Shown here: in pieces, positions 23,497 to 34,478 of the stretch
Layout: each line of letters opens with the position of its first letter
Numbering within the stretch: the first letter of the stretch is position 1
Assembly: GCA_029959085.1 (NCBI GenBank)
Contig: JARWIR010000061.1
Location: 620,001 to 684,000 of the forward strand
Length of the DNA stretch: 64,000 bases
Direction: 5' to 3'
Source of the DNA: Nemophila menziesii
Lineage: Eukaryota; Streptophyta; Magnoliopsida; Boraginales; Hydrophyllaceae
Notes under the pieces: model-generated
The model's database searches: none
What the model was told of the DNA's origin: nothing
What the model saw: only the letters and a program-made list of their open reading frames with translations
Translations under genes and position numbers: made by a program

Positions 23497-23800
23497 TCTA
23501 GCGACTACATTTGCCTTATAGCGACTAGTTCATGTACATGAACTAGTCGCTAATGATTCTAGAGCACTAGCGACTACATTGTAGTCGCTAGACAACGAAA
23601 TAAATTCCCCAAAACCATGGCGGTCAGTTTTCCCGCCCCCTCAATGTACACGCGTTTTACTTTTCAATCTAGCGACTACATTGTAGTCGCTAAAGACTCG
23701 TTGACGTGGTCAATATTAAGACACGTGTAAGTAACCACCATTCTAGCGACTACTTTATTTTCTCTAGCGACTACACAAAGTAGTCGCTAGAAAAAAAACC
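23497..23800 (+). repeat. Internal cluster of CACTA subterminal palindromes before the second gene
   Basis: TAGCGACTAC / GTAGTCGCTA motifs recur, as at the element ends, but about 2 kb inside. It includes a perfect 34-bp palindrome at 23519-23552 centred on TTCATGTACATGAA. The cluster lies directly upstream of the second gene, with CTCATTTC/CTTCACTCTC leader-like sequence after it. Confidence 0.9.
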
Positions 23801-24041
23801 CTATATCTAACCCGAGAGCTCATTTCTTCACTCTCATTCTTTCTACCAAAAATCTAAAAAACGAGAGCTCCATTTTCAGCCACTCCAAGGGCCGATTCTA
23901 GCATCATATCTTCAACAAAGGCAAGCAAATCCAACACCATTTATCATTCTATTCCATTTTCAATCTTAGATTAAGCTTTTTTCCTCCATTTTTACATTTC
24001 TAATTAAATTTTTTTTTGTTTGTGTTTCATTCCGAATCAAA

Positions 24042-25077
24042 ATGGCATGGATTCAACACCAAATCAGCTCCAATTTCATCCAAAAAGGTTAGTATTTCAA
24101 CCAATTTTTGATTTTTAATTTTCATGTCAATTTTTTTTGGTTTTTGTTCTTTGATGATTACATGTTATTGTTAATTCCGAATATAGTAGGGTATAATTAG
24201 ATTGTTGTATGAATTGTTTAAACGAAAAATTGATGTTAAATCTCTTAAAAAAATAGTTTGTGAAAGCTAATTACATTTTTTTCCATTTTTTTGGTGTATG
24301 ATTGTTAATTCAGAGAATGATTAGTGTTAATAGGGTTTGGTTTTTGTTAATTTAAACATGTAATTCATTGTTTTTGATTGAAAATTATTTGGGTTGATTT
24401 TTTGTGAATTTTGTTAATTTTTGTTATGATTTTTAGTAAATTTTAGATTATAAATTTGCAAAAATTGTGTTAAAAAAGGTGTTAGAATGAAATTGGATTA
24501 AAAATTGTGTTAAAAATAACTTAGGGACTTTCATGCAATTTTTAAATTATTATTTTAGGGATTTTTATGACATTTTAAACTAAATAGAGATTGGGGAGGA
24601 TTGAGTCAAAAGGAGCAATACGATTACGTGAGGAGGACCGCGAAGGAGGTTGGGTCACCGAAGAGGAGCTTTATTCCGGGCATTGGCCGTCCGGGAAAAT
24701 CGAAGAACAAGGCTAAGACTACTCCAGCCCGGAACGAGCAACACGAGGAGATGATGACGGCTATTAACGAGCTCCGAGTGTCCAGCGGTCTTCCCCCATT
24801 CCCCCGCCCTGAAGATTCTACTAGCACCGCGCCTGCACCTTTTTCGATGGCTACTGTGAATGATGCCATCGCATACGTTAATCAGTTGAGGGCGGATAAA
24901 GGCGAGGCCCCCTTCCAGCCTATGAATGCGGGCCCCACTCCTCCTAGCGATGACTCAGATGACTCAGATGATGATAGTAGTAGTAGTGGTGAAGATGTTG
25001 AGAGGGATGTTGATTTGGATGAAGATGATGACGTGCTCGGGAATGAGGAAGACATTTATAGACGGCAAGGATTTTAG
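24042..25077 (+). CDS. Second gene of the CACTA element, acidic C-terminus (TNPA-like position)
   Basis: A candidate first exon at 24042-24087 (MAWIQHQISSNF..., donor GTTAGT) joins in phase to an open block from about 24599 to 25077. The acceptor (GGGGAG) has a poor pyrimidine tract, so the join is uncertain. The product has a SQKEQYDYVRRTAKEVGSP-type segment, a basic stretch (RPGKSKNKAKTTPARNEQ), a helix-forming MMTAINELRVSSGLPPFP, and a long Asp/Ser/Glu tail (DDSDDSDDDSSSSGEDVE). I cannot name a domain. The place fits the second protein of En/Spm-like elements, which binds the subterminal motifs. The frame is intact. Confidence 0.55.
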
Positions 25078-25410
25078 TGATGTTTTATTTATTTTATTTT
25101 AAGACTATTCGGATTAAGACTTTATTTTTTTTGGTTTGTACTAAGACTTATGTAATGGTTTTATGTTTGGTGACTTTTACCTGGCTTGACCGGGTTTGAC
25201 TTTGACCTGGCTTGACCGGGTTTGAATTTGGTTTAATTTAATATTTTAATTAATTATTTAGAATTGTTAATTTTATTATTATTTTTATATTTTTTATTTT
25301 TAAAAAAAATAAAAAAATATGATTTTCGAATTATTTTTAATTACAGAAATGCAATTAAAAAAAATTCGAAAATTGTGTTTTTTTATTTTTTTTATAAATA
25401 AAAAATTATT

Positions 25411-25760
25411 ATTACCGACTACATTGTAGTCGACATTGACTACAAAAAGTAGTCGCCATATCTTTAGAAATTAACGACTACATTGTAGTCGTTGATGTTG
25501 TTCACGTTTCTCGACTACAAAGTAGTCGCTAGGAGTTGCGTTATCTAGCGACTACATTGTAGTCGTTAATACCAACCCAAGCTGTAACGACTACTTATTG
25601 CCCAGTAGTCGTAAGGTTTAGCTTCTAACGACAAGTTTATCGCGACTAATTTCTAGCGACTACTTGTAGTCGCTAGAACCATGAACTAACTTCTAGCGAC
25701 TACTTTTTAAACTTCTAGCGACTACTCATGTAGTCGCTAGTAGCTTGACGCGGAGTAGTG
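25411..25760 (+). repeat. Right terminal and subterminal repeats of the CACTA element
   Basis: A dense array of CGACTACATTGTAGTCG-type palindromes ends in the inverted CACTAC terminus at 25760. Many copies are two arms joined by a few bases, so single strands would fold into a row of hairpins. 25080-25410 is AT-rich, with two copies of GACCTGGCTTGACCGGGTTTGA near 25179 and 25204. Confidence 0.92.
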
Positions 25761-26021
25761 ATGCTTCTAGGGACATCCCGAGGACGTGGTACTTCTTCGA
25801 ATAAAGGAACTGGGGTGGAGGACGATGCTTCATTAGTGGACCCAAATTGACGACCCCATTGTAAAACGCCACATTTCCAACAAGTAATAAAGAGCCCCGC
25901 AGTTACCCTTATCTTGTCCTAACGTGACAAAAGGGTGCAAAAACCGTGGAGGGGTGCAATTGCATTTCACGGGAACAACACGAACTAGATCGTCTACACC
26001 GTGGTTAGAGGAGGACGCCAT
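25761..26021 (-). pseudogene. 5' part of GRF-like gene copy 3, cut by CACTA, with a frameshift
   Basis: It starts at ATG 26021 (MASSSNHGVDDL). A finger-like segment follows (CNCTPPR...LGQDKGNCG...), with a 1-nt shift near 25882. In the shifted frame it continues CWKCGVLQWGRQFG and a Pro/Ser linker up to the CACTA border at 25761. Layout and size (about 115 residues with the 3' part at 17443-17356) match the other two GRF-like genes, though the sequence is much more diverged. A TATA box on the minus strand (CTATAAAAATTA, about 26178-26189) lies upstream. Whether the frameshift came before or after the insertion cannot be told. Confidence 0.75.
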
Positions 26022-26412
26022 CTAGTACCAATATTTGTAAATACAAAATTAAAACTAATTACATTAATTTAAATTACAAATAAGTAAATGAAAGAAGCAT
26101 ATATGAGCAACAATACTAACCTCAAAGATCTTCAATGGATTTTCTTTGCTCTGTTGTGGAGGTTATACACAACAAGCTAATTTTTATAGCAAATGGAAAA
26201 AAATAACCGTTGGGAATAGTTTTATTTTTAAAAATTTTTTGTGTATTTCTTGAAAACACAATTTACATGCAAAAAAGGTACCCCTACACCCCCAACCACA
26301 CGCCACCTCTCTCCTCTCCAATATAACCCTTATTTCCTTCCTTCCTCCATCCATTACACCATTTTTCCTTCTCCTTTCTCTTCCATCTTCATACCTTCAA
26401 AACCCATCAAAA
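26022..26412. promoter_or_regulatory. Divergent promoter region
   Basis: It separates the minus-strand GRF-like gene (ATG 26021) from the plus-strand gene at 26413. The minus TATA is at about 26182-26188. On the plus side CCAATATAACCC near 26319 may be a weak TATA, followed by a CT-rich leader (CTTCCTTCCTCCATCC). Confidence 0.45.
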
Positions 26413-27032
26413 ATGATACCAATACCAAAATCACATGCACACTTGTTGAGACCTAGATAACTAGGGATTACAATACTCGAAAATCCTTAACTCCAAGGAG
26501 ATTGAATTTCAAACCCAACAAAAAAACACCAAAAAAGGGTACCACCTTTTCTTCATCAAGTAAAAAAATTTCGAGCTCCAATGGTGAACACTTGAAGGAG
26601 GAGCCCTATTCAAACCGCCCATTAACAAGGCTATCAAATGGTAAGGCAAAAATTTTGTTTGAAGAAGAAGACTTGGTAACCACAAGCACTACCAAACCTC
26701 TAAGTGAGTCTTCTTATCAACCTTCCCACGAAAATATATCAACATCTTCTTCCTCCGAAGAAATTTTTATGCATGAGGTCAAGAAGGAACTAGTATCATT
26801 TTCATCAATGAGCATATCTTCAAATTCCACACCTTCAAATCCCACCAAAAGAGATGTTATTCTACCCCAAGTTAAAAAGGAAAATGTTCCTCTACGGGAT
26901 GAAGGAGTTAATAGACTAGTACATGACCTAGGTGTGGAAGGGGTATTATTTGAGATTTTGAAACAACTCCTAGAAAGTGTATCTCGTCCAGAGAAAGAGG
27001 TGCACATCATCAAGAAGCATTTGGTTAAGTAG
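26413..27032 (+). pseudogene. Unrecognised Ser/Lys-rich protein gene, one frameshift
   Basis: An ATG at 26413 opens a frame (MIPIPKSHAHLLRPR) that meets TAA at 26458. The neighbouring frame is open from 26457 to 27032 and carries on with TRDYNTRKSLTPRRLNFKPN, so one base seems to be missing near 26457. The product (about 205 residues) is basic and Ser-rich at the N-terminus, with two similar motifs (MHEVKKELVSFSS and LPQVKKENVPLRD) and a leucine-rich helix at the C-terminus (VHDLGVEGVLFEILKQLLES). I recognise no family. It is probably MULE cargo, or else a host gene fragment captured by it. Confidence 0.45.
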
Positions 27033-27539
27033 TGGTGGTTATTATTGTTGCATGTGTTTGTGTGTTGGTTTACACGCAATGTAGTGTGTGTGTTTATTTA
27101 CAAGTCTAAGTGGTGGTTTGGGTTTCTAGTTTCTAGGAGTTTAATCTTAAAATGTAATGTTTGTTGTTAGTGTTTGTTTGTAATTGATGTTTGTTAGCTT
27201 GCTTGGAAATCAATTTGCATGGTATTGTTAGTTTAGCAATAAAGGTTTATAAGGGAAAGAAAACTATAATATGGTGCACTAATTAACTAGGAGTAAAAAA
27301 AAATATTAGACATATACACGAGAGTTATTTTTAATTGATAAAAATATAATAAACTTCAATTTAAAGGCTTATATGTTAAAAAAAATTACATGTAGTTCCC
27401 AAATTAACTAGAAAAAGAAATATAATATAAATATATAAGAGCATTATTTTTCCTTAAAGGTAATTAATTAAACTAGCCTAATTTTTACTTGATAAAAATA
27501 TAATAAACTTAAATTTACTTAAATACATCCTAAATACTT
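27033..27539. other. 3' flank, no gene recognised
   Basis: GT-rich 3' UTR-like sequence to about 27280, then AT-rich spacer with a repeated word (TTGATAAAAATATAATAAACTT at 27338 and 27490). Confidence 0.4.
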
Positions 27540-27650
27540 CTGTCCAAAATTTCCAAAACCGAGCAACAAAAATGTTCCAAACCGAGCAATAAATATGTCC
27601 AAAACCAAGCAAAAAATATGTCCAAAACCCAGCAATAAATCTGTCCAACT
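27540..27650. repeat. Degenerate 24-bp tandem repeat, four copies
   Basis: Units like TGTCCAAAACCGAGCAATAA recur four times between 27540 and 27650 with base changes and 1-2 bp length differences. Confidence 0.75.
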
Positions 27651-27736
27651 CCAAATTCCAAAAGTCTTAGTCAACCAATTCAAGATAACACAATAGATGC
27701 TGATACTTTTTACATCCGGGATACGCAATGATGTCT

Positions 27737-27908
27737 TTACAAATTAGCAAAGGTAGTGAGTCGGTACGAGAAGGCTCGGTTCGACACTAGAAACTGACTT
27801 CGTTGTGTCACCCCGATGAACTGGGTAATGGCACGCAAATCAGCCAGGAGCCTTGCACTTCCCGCCCATAACTCGTACACATTGCCCTTTTTGAAAGACA
27901 ACTACCTG
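27737..27908 (-). other. Orphan exon-like open block downstream of the protease gene
   Basis: After a GGGCAG acceptor-like site at about 27904-27909 the minus strand is open to TAA at 27739-27737 and reads well as protein (KKGNVYELWAGSARLLADL, then TQFIGVTQRSQFLVSNRAFS). It could be a further 3' exon of the protease gene, used if splicing removes the stop at 28047, or a remnant of another gene. No domain recognised. Confidence 0.35.
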
Positions 27909-28599
27909 CCCTGGATGTTTAAAATGTACCCATCACAATAACCCAACCAACAACTAAATTTAAAACATAAAAGTAGGAAGTAGTACAAGTATATTACAAA
28001 ACCCAAATTATAATTAATTCAACTAAAGTCAAGCCTCCGTCCAATTTCACAACTGGTTACTGTCCGACCTGAACAAGTAAGCCGCCAACTCGAACCGCCT
28101 CTCCTGGGATTCCACGTTCTTCCACTCAATCCGTTTAAATGGCCACCGCATCATAGTACATACATGGATGGCGCAATTCATCATGTCGCCTTGAAGAGAT
28201 GCCCAATCAGCGGTTACGGGACCAAAGCTTCTAAGATGCAGCACTTGATACCTAGCGTGGAGACTATCAAGCCAAACCTGTAGCCCGTCCACCTACAAAA
28301 TCAAAGGCATGGTAGTTAATTCACGTCAACAACTCGAAATCATATATTTGGTAAACTAATTTACTAAACTTACCACAGTAGTAAACATCCTCATGTACCT
28401 CGCTCCCGGACCCATACGAGGTGGCAAAGTATCACAGATTATGAGCTTCGTGTTTTGAAAATCAATTACGTACAACAACCAATGATTATCTCCGGTGTTA
28501 ATGGGGATGAATATCTGTAAAAATATTAAAAATAAAAGTAATATTAATAGTAAGCTTTTAAAAAAAAGTAATAATTGCACATTCAATATAAATTTAGCA

Positions 28600-28967
28600 A
28601 ATAATTGCACAAAAAGGTCCCTGGACTATTTAAAGATAAGTTTATCCCCCTAAAGTATAAATAATTGCACTAAACGTTCCCTGGACTATTTAAATATAAG
28701 TTTAACACCCTAAAGGTATACGTAATTGCACTAAAATGACCCTGGACTGTATAATTTATATTTAGCACAAAAAATTTGAACTTTAGGTCCCTATACTATA
28801 TTAAAATTCAATTTCGCCCCTAAAATATGTATAATTTCAGTTTTGGTACCTAAAATATACATAAAATATATGGTAAAACCCATATTATTATGGTAATTGC
28901 ACTTTCAGGCCCTAAACATTATAGAAATTACAATTTGTCCCCTACTATAAATAAAACTCCAACGTAC
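28600..28967 (-). repeat. Diverged 60-bp tandem repeat in a protease-gene intron
   Basis: Segments built on AATTGCACTAAA...TCCCTGGACTATTTAA...AAGTTTA..CCCCTAAAG recur three times in full and twice in degraded form, at about 60-bp steps, between exons 8 and 9. Confidence 0.75.
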
Positions 28968-29854
28968 CTGTTTCACGTCCGTAACTTCCCCCGTGAACCT
29001 ATGAACCCCGAAATACATAGAAGTTAACTCGCTTGGTTTCTTAGTCCCGTTGAGAAGATGTGTTTGCAAAATTGAGAAACAAAATTAGTCATCACAATCG
29101 AAAAATCAATAAATTATATAAACATAACTAATGAGATGGATCTTAACTGCGAAATAGGTGGGCATAAACCAACGAGGGCATTTGACGTTGTTTAGCCTCT
29201 CTTCAAGGCAAAGTTGCTCAACACAGCAATCAATAACCTGCAATATCACCAAATTTATTTGAAAAGGCAAAATAAAAAATTAAACTAATAAAATTATCGA
29301 TAAAGATAAATACTCACATCGGCCGAAACAAATGATCCGGGTTCCATAAGTTCTCGAATATGTTTCCTAGACACGTGATAATGGTCGTACATCACCACAT
29401 ATTGCCTGCCCGTACACAAATTACAATAAACACGTTACGTATATAAAATACATGAACACTAAAGTAAATATACAGAAACACTTACACAGGGGGGGACTTC
29501 TGATCCATGAGGAATTTGCGCAACAGGTTGTTATTCACCATCAGCTTCCTACAGAAAGGGGTGAAATCGTCACCGGCACCACTTACATATCCTCTACCTT
29601 GATTACGTCTGCGCCTCGAACTTGAACCAACTTCAGCTTGAGGGATTATCGGAGATCGAATGGGGGAATTGTGAAGGGTAATGATAGAGGACTTGTGAGG
29701 AGTGGAAAAGGGGGACTCGTGTGTGGGATGGATGGGGGAATCGAGACGGGGTGTAATGGGGGTCCCACGGACTGAGGGGGTGGCTCCCGATGAGCCCGCC
29801 ATCGATACACTCCTCCTAGGAGTGCGAACTTCATTACTGATGTCCATGGGCTCG

Positions 29855-31622
29855 TGGTGGGTCCTAGGATGTTATAAAATTAATGCGAAAATAAAAGTAC
29901 CCACTTAACCGCAAGTGTACGGTTGTCCCAAGTAATATATGATAATCAAGTTCGTTCTCAGGGACGGATTAGGTTCAACCCAAATATTAATCAAGTAGTA
30001 AGAGTAATTGCTAAACAGAAAATAAAATAGAAGAATTTTTGTTTGGTTTTTGTAAATTAAAATTGCAAATAAAGTAAAGACTAAAATTAAATTAACAGAA
30101 AGGAAATAAAGCAAATAAACGACTAACTTCAGATAAGAGAGATACTTGAGTCTCGCAAAGGAATCCACTTAATCAATATAATCTATGCTATGTTTAAGGG
30201 TAGAATTGGAATTATAATATTAGTCGGGACTCTAATATCTCCTAGCCCCCTGTCGGGTGGACCTAGAAGCTATCCTAAAGTATCATAAACACCTGTATGG
30301 TCGAGTATGCCTCTTCGGATGATATGATTTTACCTCTTTGGCTATGTAACTAGTTAAGCCTGTCGGTCAATAACAGACATTTCACGGGTATTACCTAGAT
30401 CTGTATTCAAACCCCCCTGTCGGATGATCACTTCGCCACTAAAGTGAATAGCCCAAATACTAAAAGCTAATTCTAGTTGTTCCTAAAAGAATTAGTAATG
30501 AAAACAAAGTAATATCCAATATATAAAACTCAATCCTATTTAAATCTAAACAATCCCAAATTCAAAACATAGATTAATTAATTAAGGTTCATCCCTTTAA
30601 TGCGATTCTCAAGTATAAAGAAATTTAGCTCGTGAAATTAAAGACTAACATAAAAGAAAAGGAATTCATGTTCAATTACAAGAAAGAAATAAATAACCTA
30701 AAGGGTTGAATGACTATTGTTGGAAGAACAGGATTCCTCCAGCTTCTAGCTTCTTCTCTACTTCGTGCTTTGACTTGAAAACCTTAAGCCTCTTGTTTAA
30801 TTCTCTGAAGTGTGTGAAAGTAGGAGGTTAAGGGGTGTATTTATAGGTGTTGGAAGACCCTAGGTCGAATTTTCTTGGAGTGGAAGACAAGTTAAAGACT
30901 CTTAAATTCGTAGCCCTAAATTCTAGAAAAGTTAAGATTTTGCTGCTGATTTGATTTGGTCATATCTTTTTCAATACTTATCCGTTTGAGAAGTTCTAAT
31001 ATATGAAACCACTTGTCTTGGAAAGAGCTTTCTATTGGTGCAGATTACTCGTCCAGAATCCATGCCAATATTTAGTTATGAATTAATCTTTAAAACATGG
31101 CTGGGATTTCATATTCACAAGGCAGCTTTATGTTTTCCTTCTTTGAATAAATCTTTCCTAAATCTTCTTATTTCCATGTAAATATTCTTTCCTTTCATCT
31201 TTATCTTGACTTGGTCTCTAAGTAATTACCATTTATCTTTTAAAGCTTCATATTAATTAAATAATTAAACCGCATATGCTTAAAAAGAATAAATCAATAA
31301 ATCAAGAAAACGAAATAGGAAAGTGTACTCTAAAAATAGAAACTCGACTAAAAATCATTTCCTAACACTCTAAAATACACTAAGACTTTATTCTAACTTT
31401 TTCTCCTTGGATTGGTCTTTCATGAGATTCAAGAACCGATTAACTTTGCATTAAAAATAGTCAAAATTAGGCACAAAAGCTCAGATTCTGCAAATAGTTA
31501 ATTTCCAAGGGGAGAAAGTGCAATATGATCAAATAAGCCTAAAAGTCTATAAAATAAGTCATTTATTCACCTAAAAGGATGTCTCCAAGGGGCTAATAAT
31601 TAGAACAAATCGGGAGACATCA
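29855..31622 (-). repeat. 3' LTR of the gypsy element
   Basis: Nearly identical to 37380-39147. On the minus strand it starts TGATGTCTCC and ends GGACCCACCA, giving TG...CA. The polypurine-like tract GTTTGGGGTCT lies next to it in the interior (31623 onward). Confidence 0.95.
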
Positions 31623-33095
31623 AGACCCCAAACTCAAACCTTTGTCGTCCCGACAAAGTAAAATAAAAACAAAGGATCTTTTAGGTGAACGCAGAAGGTA
31701 GAATCTAGTAAATAATCCCTAAGCAAAGCTTAAAACAAGTTTCATATAGTTTAACCTAGGAATTAATATACACCTACACTTATCATGCAAATTCAAATAC
31801 AAAACAATATCAATCCAAAATTAATTTCACAATGCTAGAAGGTTACGCTTATTACTTATCTCAAGATGGTGGCTATAGGGTGTTCCTCGATCTTTACTTG
31901 CTTTGAATGCTCCACTTAGAATATTCATTATTAACTCATTGCGCATCTAGGAATCACGAGGTCTTTACGGTTTTAGCATAGGCTGAAGGACGGTATGGTA
32001 TGTATATTTGGTAAATTTGAAGTGATCTTTTGGCTCTCTCCTCACTTACCATCAACAAACTGTCCAAGAGCTTGAGTTTACACTCGAATTACATTCTCAC
32101 TCAACCCAATTGACGCGCTTAATTATCGTCCCCAAATTAACCCAATAAGCACTAAGGATGATTCACCTTAAAAAAATTCCACTTTGCTGGTCCGAATATG
32201 TATATTCTTTTTAAATCATTCGTTTTTTTCCTTTTATTATAGCTATGACTCTCTTTTTGATGTTGAGATATCATGCTATTTTTCATAGTTATGCCTATTC
32301 ATAACTGGAACTCGAAGCTTCTTTTCCATTCACTATTACCCCGGCAAAGGGTTACAATATAATAAACCTGTGAATCATCATCTATAGCACAAAACATCAT
32401 TGATAGGCTCAAAAAATCCCAACCTAATGTAAATTCCCATATAGTGGACCCACCACCCCAAACTCAAGCTCAAGACAGGAAGTCTAAGGATCGTGATTCA
32501 AGTGCGGGTCATATGGTCATGCCTAATAATCTAAAGGGAAATTGGCTTATAATGTGGCGACAAAAGAAAGGCTTAAAGGCTAAAAATTTGTCTAAGAAGG
32601 ATAAAATTAATTCAGGGATAGAAGGCCAAAAAGGATTCAAAGGGCTAACAAAGAACTGCCTCTATCATCTTTCTATTTACACAACTTGTCTCTAGTTCAT
32701 ACCTAAGTGGGTTCTCTACTCATTTAGATCGCACGTTCTACAAACCACCCATTATCCTCAAGCACAAGTTTACTTCTTTTGCATTGTTCATTAATTTTTC
32801 CTATCAATTATCTCATATTTGCATGCAATCAAAGTGTGGTTTACACTAACTCCTAAAGTCAACTATTTTCTATCACTAATTCATAAAAAGCATGCTTGAT
32901 GGGGGCATTTAAAATTCTCTACAGTCAACGCAACCCTAAGATTAATTTTATTGAAAGCATGTAAAACACAAAAAATTGGGATGAGGCAACGAACCCCACC
33001 CCAAACTCAAAAGTAAGTCGTGTCCCCACGACTCGAAAAAGACTCAATAAAGCAATAAAATTAAACTAAACTACCTAATTAGTGCCTACCATCAA
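31623..33095 (-). other. Non-coding 3' internal region of the gypsy element
   Basis: There is no supported reading frame (the plus-strand 83-codon block at 32444 lacks any domain). CCCCAAACTCAA-type words recur at about 31625, 32455 and 33000, on the minus strand TTGAGTTTGGGG, resembling the tract beside the LTR. Confidence 0.6.
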
Positions 33096-33547
33096 TTAAG
33101 AAGAAGAATTAGAACGGGGTACCTGGCCATGAAGATCCATCGTGTCCTCCTCCGAAGGGGAAGAATAATTATCAATATCCATGTACAAAGTTACCTCTTC
33201 CAATGTTGACTTAATCTGTGTGATTTCCTTCCAAAGTGCTCCGATGTCTAATCGTAAAAGTTTGAATTCTTGTTGCAAATTGCGAGCCCATGGAGGAATA
33301 CCAGAATTAGTTTGAGAAGAAGAAGAACCTTGAACTTGAATTGTATCTTGTATTTAGGCTTTGATGATACCCTCATCCTTGCTGTTAATTTGTGTTGTGG
33401 TGGTGCATGTGCCTTTTCTTCTTGTGTTTCTTCAATAGGCTCATCAAGATTGATGGCCTTTTCAATTGTAGAACCAGGCAAATTCTTGTTCTTCCCTAGG
33501 ATACAACACCTCTTCTTGTAATCCAAATCATCTGTTCTGTTTTTCAT
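33096..33547 (-). pseudogene. Small ORF in the env position of the gypsy element
   Basis: Two overlapping minus frames, 33547-33248 (starting MKNRTDDLDYKKRCC) and 33278-33096, seem to be one reading frame with a shift near 33350. The second has a helical segment (EITQIKSTLEEVTLYMDID). Athila/Tat elements often carry extra ORFs downstream of pol. I see no signal peptide or membrane helix that would support an envelope protein, so I leave the function open. Confidence 0.4.
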
Positions 33548-33904
33548 GGTTGAATTTACCCCAAACTCAAGTTATACCAAGGATAGAATAAAGTTAAGAA
33601 AACTTGGTATATCTTGAGTTTCTTGCTTGGATTAGATGAAGGAAGTTGGTTTCTTGACAAATCTTGGAAGAACTCTTGAAAGCTTGATGATCTTGATTGT
33701 GTTTAATGGTGTTTTGTGATGAATTTGATGAAGAGGTTATGTTTATGGAGGATGGAGGAGAGATTTAATGATGTTAATGTGGTTGTTGTGGAGGTTTAAT
33801 CAAGCTTCAAGGTGTTTTTATAGGGTTGGGAGCTGGAATATTTGTTTGGAAGAGGCTAGGGTTTATCTCGTTAAGGTAAGAAGTTGACTGGGCCTTGATC
33901 TCTT

Positions 33905-34265
33905 CACAAACCGCCTGGCGCGGTGCATACCTGCGGTGCATGGGTGTACCGCGAGGGTACACCGCAGCGCTGTTGTTGTGAATTTTTCGCACATGCATTA
34001 TACCCGTGCTAGCACCCCGTGGCACGCGTTTTGGGCGTGCGGTGCATGGGTACTCCGCGCCTGCTCCGTGAAAATACCCGCGGTACATACCCCGTGGCAG
34101 GCGTTTTGGGCATGCGGTGTAGGGTGCGGTGCACCGCGCCTATCAGCTTTCTTTTTTTTCTCTCCTCTGTAGCAAACCCGTGGTGCTCGACCCGTGGTAC
34201 GGGTTTTTCAGGCGCGGTACATCCCTGCGGTATAGAGGTACACCGCGGGTGTAGTCCGCACCAGC
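33905..34265. repeat. GC-rich degenerate repeat tract in the gypsy interior
   Basis: Words such as CCCGTGGCACGCGTTTTGGGC, GCGGTGCATGG, CGCGGTACAT and GTACACCGCG recur in both orientations over 360 bp. This stands out as the most GC-rich part of the element. The long open frames here on both strands are by-products of low stop-codon density. Confidence 0.75.
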
Positions 34266-34478
34266 CTTCGAATTTTTCTTTTGCGATTCCTAGCACCCCA
34301 AACTCGATTCCTGCACCATTAACACACTACCCTTCTCATTTCTTTTAAAAGTAGACACTAAAACTCGACACTAACTTAGAATTATAAACTAGGAATTGAA
34401 AAACTGAAAGCATTAAACTAATATACAATGAAATGGCTTTTGTTTAACGTCGTTAAGCTCGACGGGTTACCTCTCGAA

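Larger units (their letters stand above)
17444..25760 (+). mobile_element. CACTA (En/Spm-type) DNA transposon, both ends defined
   Basis: The left end reads CACTACTTCCGCACAAG (17444-17460). The reverse complement of the right end reads CACTACTCCGCGTCAAG (ending 25760). Both are flanked by the 3-bp TSD ATG (17441-17443 and 25761-25763). Length 8,317 bp. Inside are subterminal CGACTAC palindrome arrays, 179-bp promoter repeats, a TNPD-like transposase gene (18878-22387), a 20-bp minisatellite (22461-23390) and a second gene (24042-25077). It sits in the GRF-like gene copy 3 of the MULE. The transposase frame is broken, so this copy is probably not autonomous, but the ends look usable in trans. 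Confidence 0.95.

Noticed and set aside
33096..33547. Envelope gene in the gypsy element
   Set aside because: The position fits, but there is no signal peptide, membrane helix or other envelope hallmark, and the frame is broken.
33807..34348. Long open frames on both strands in the gypsy GC-rich tract
   Set aside because: GC-rich repeats lack TA-rich stop codons. The frames overlap in several phases and have no domain.
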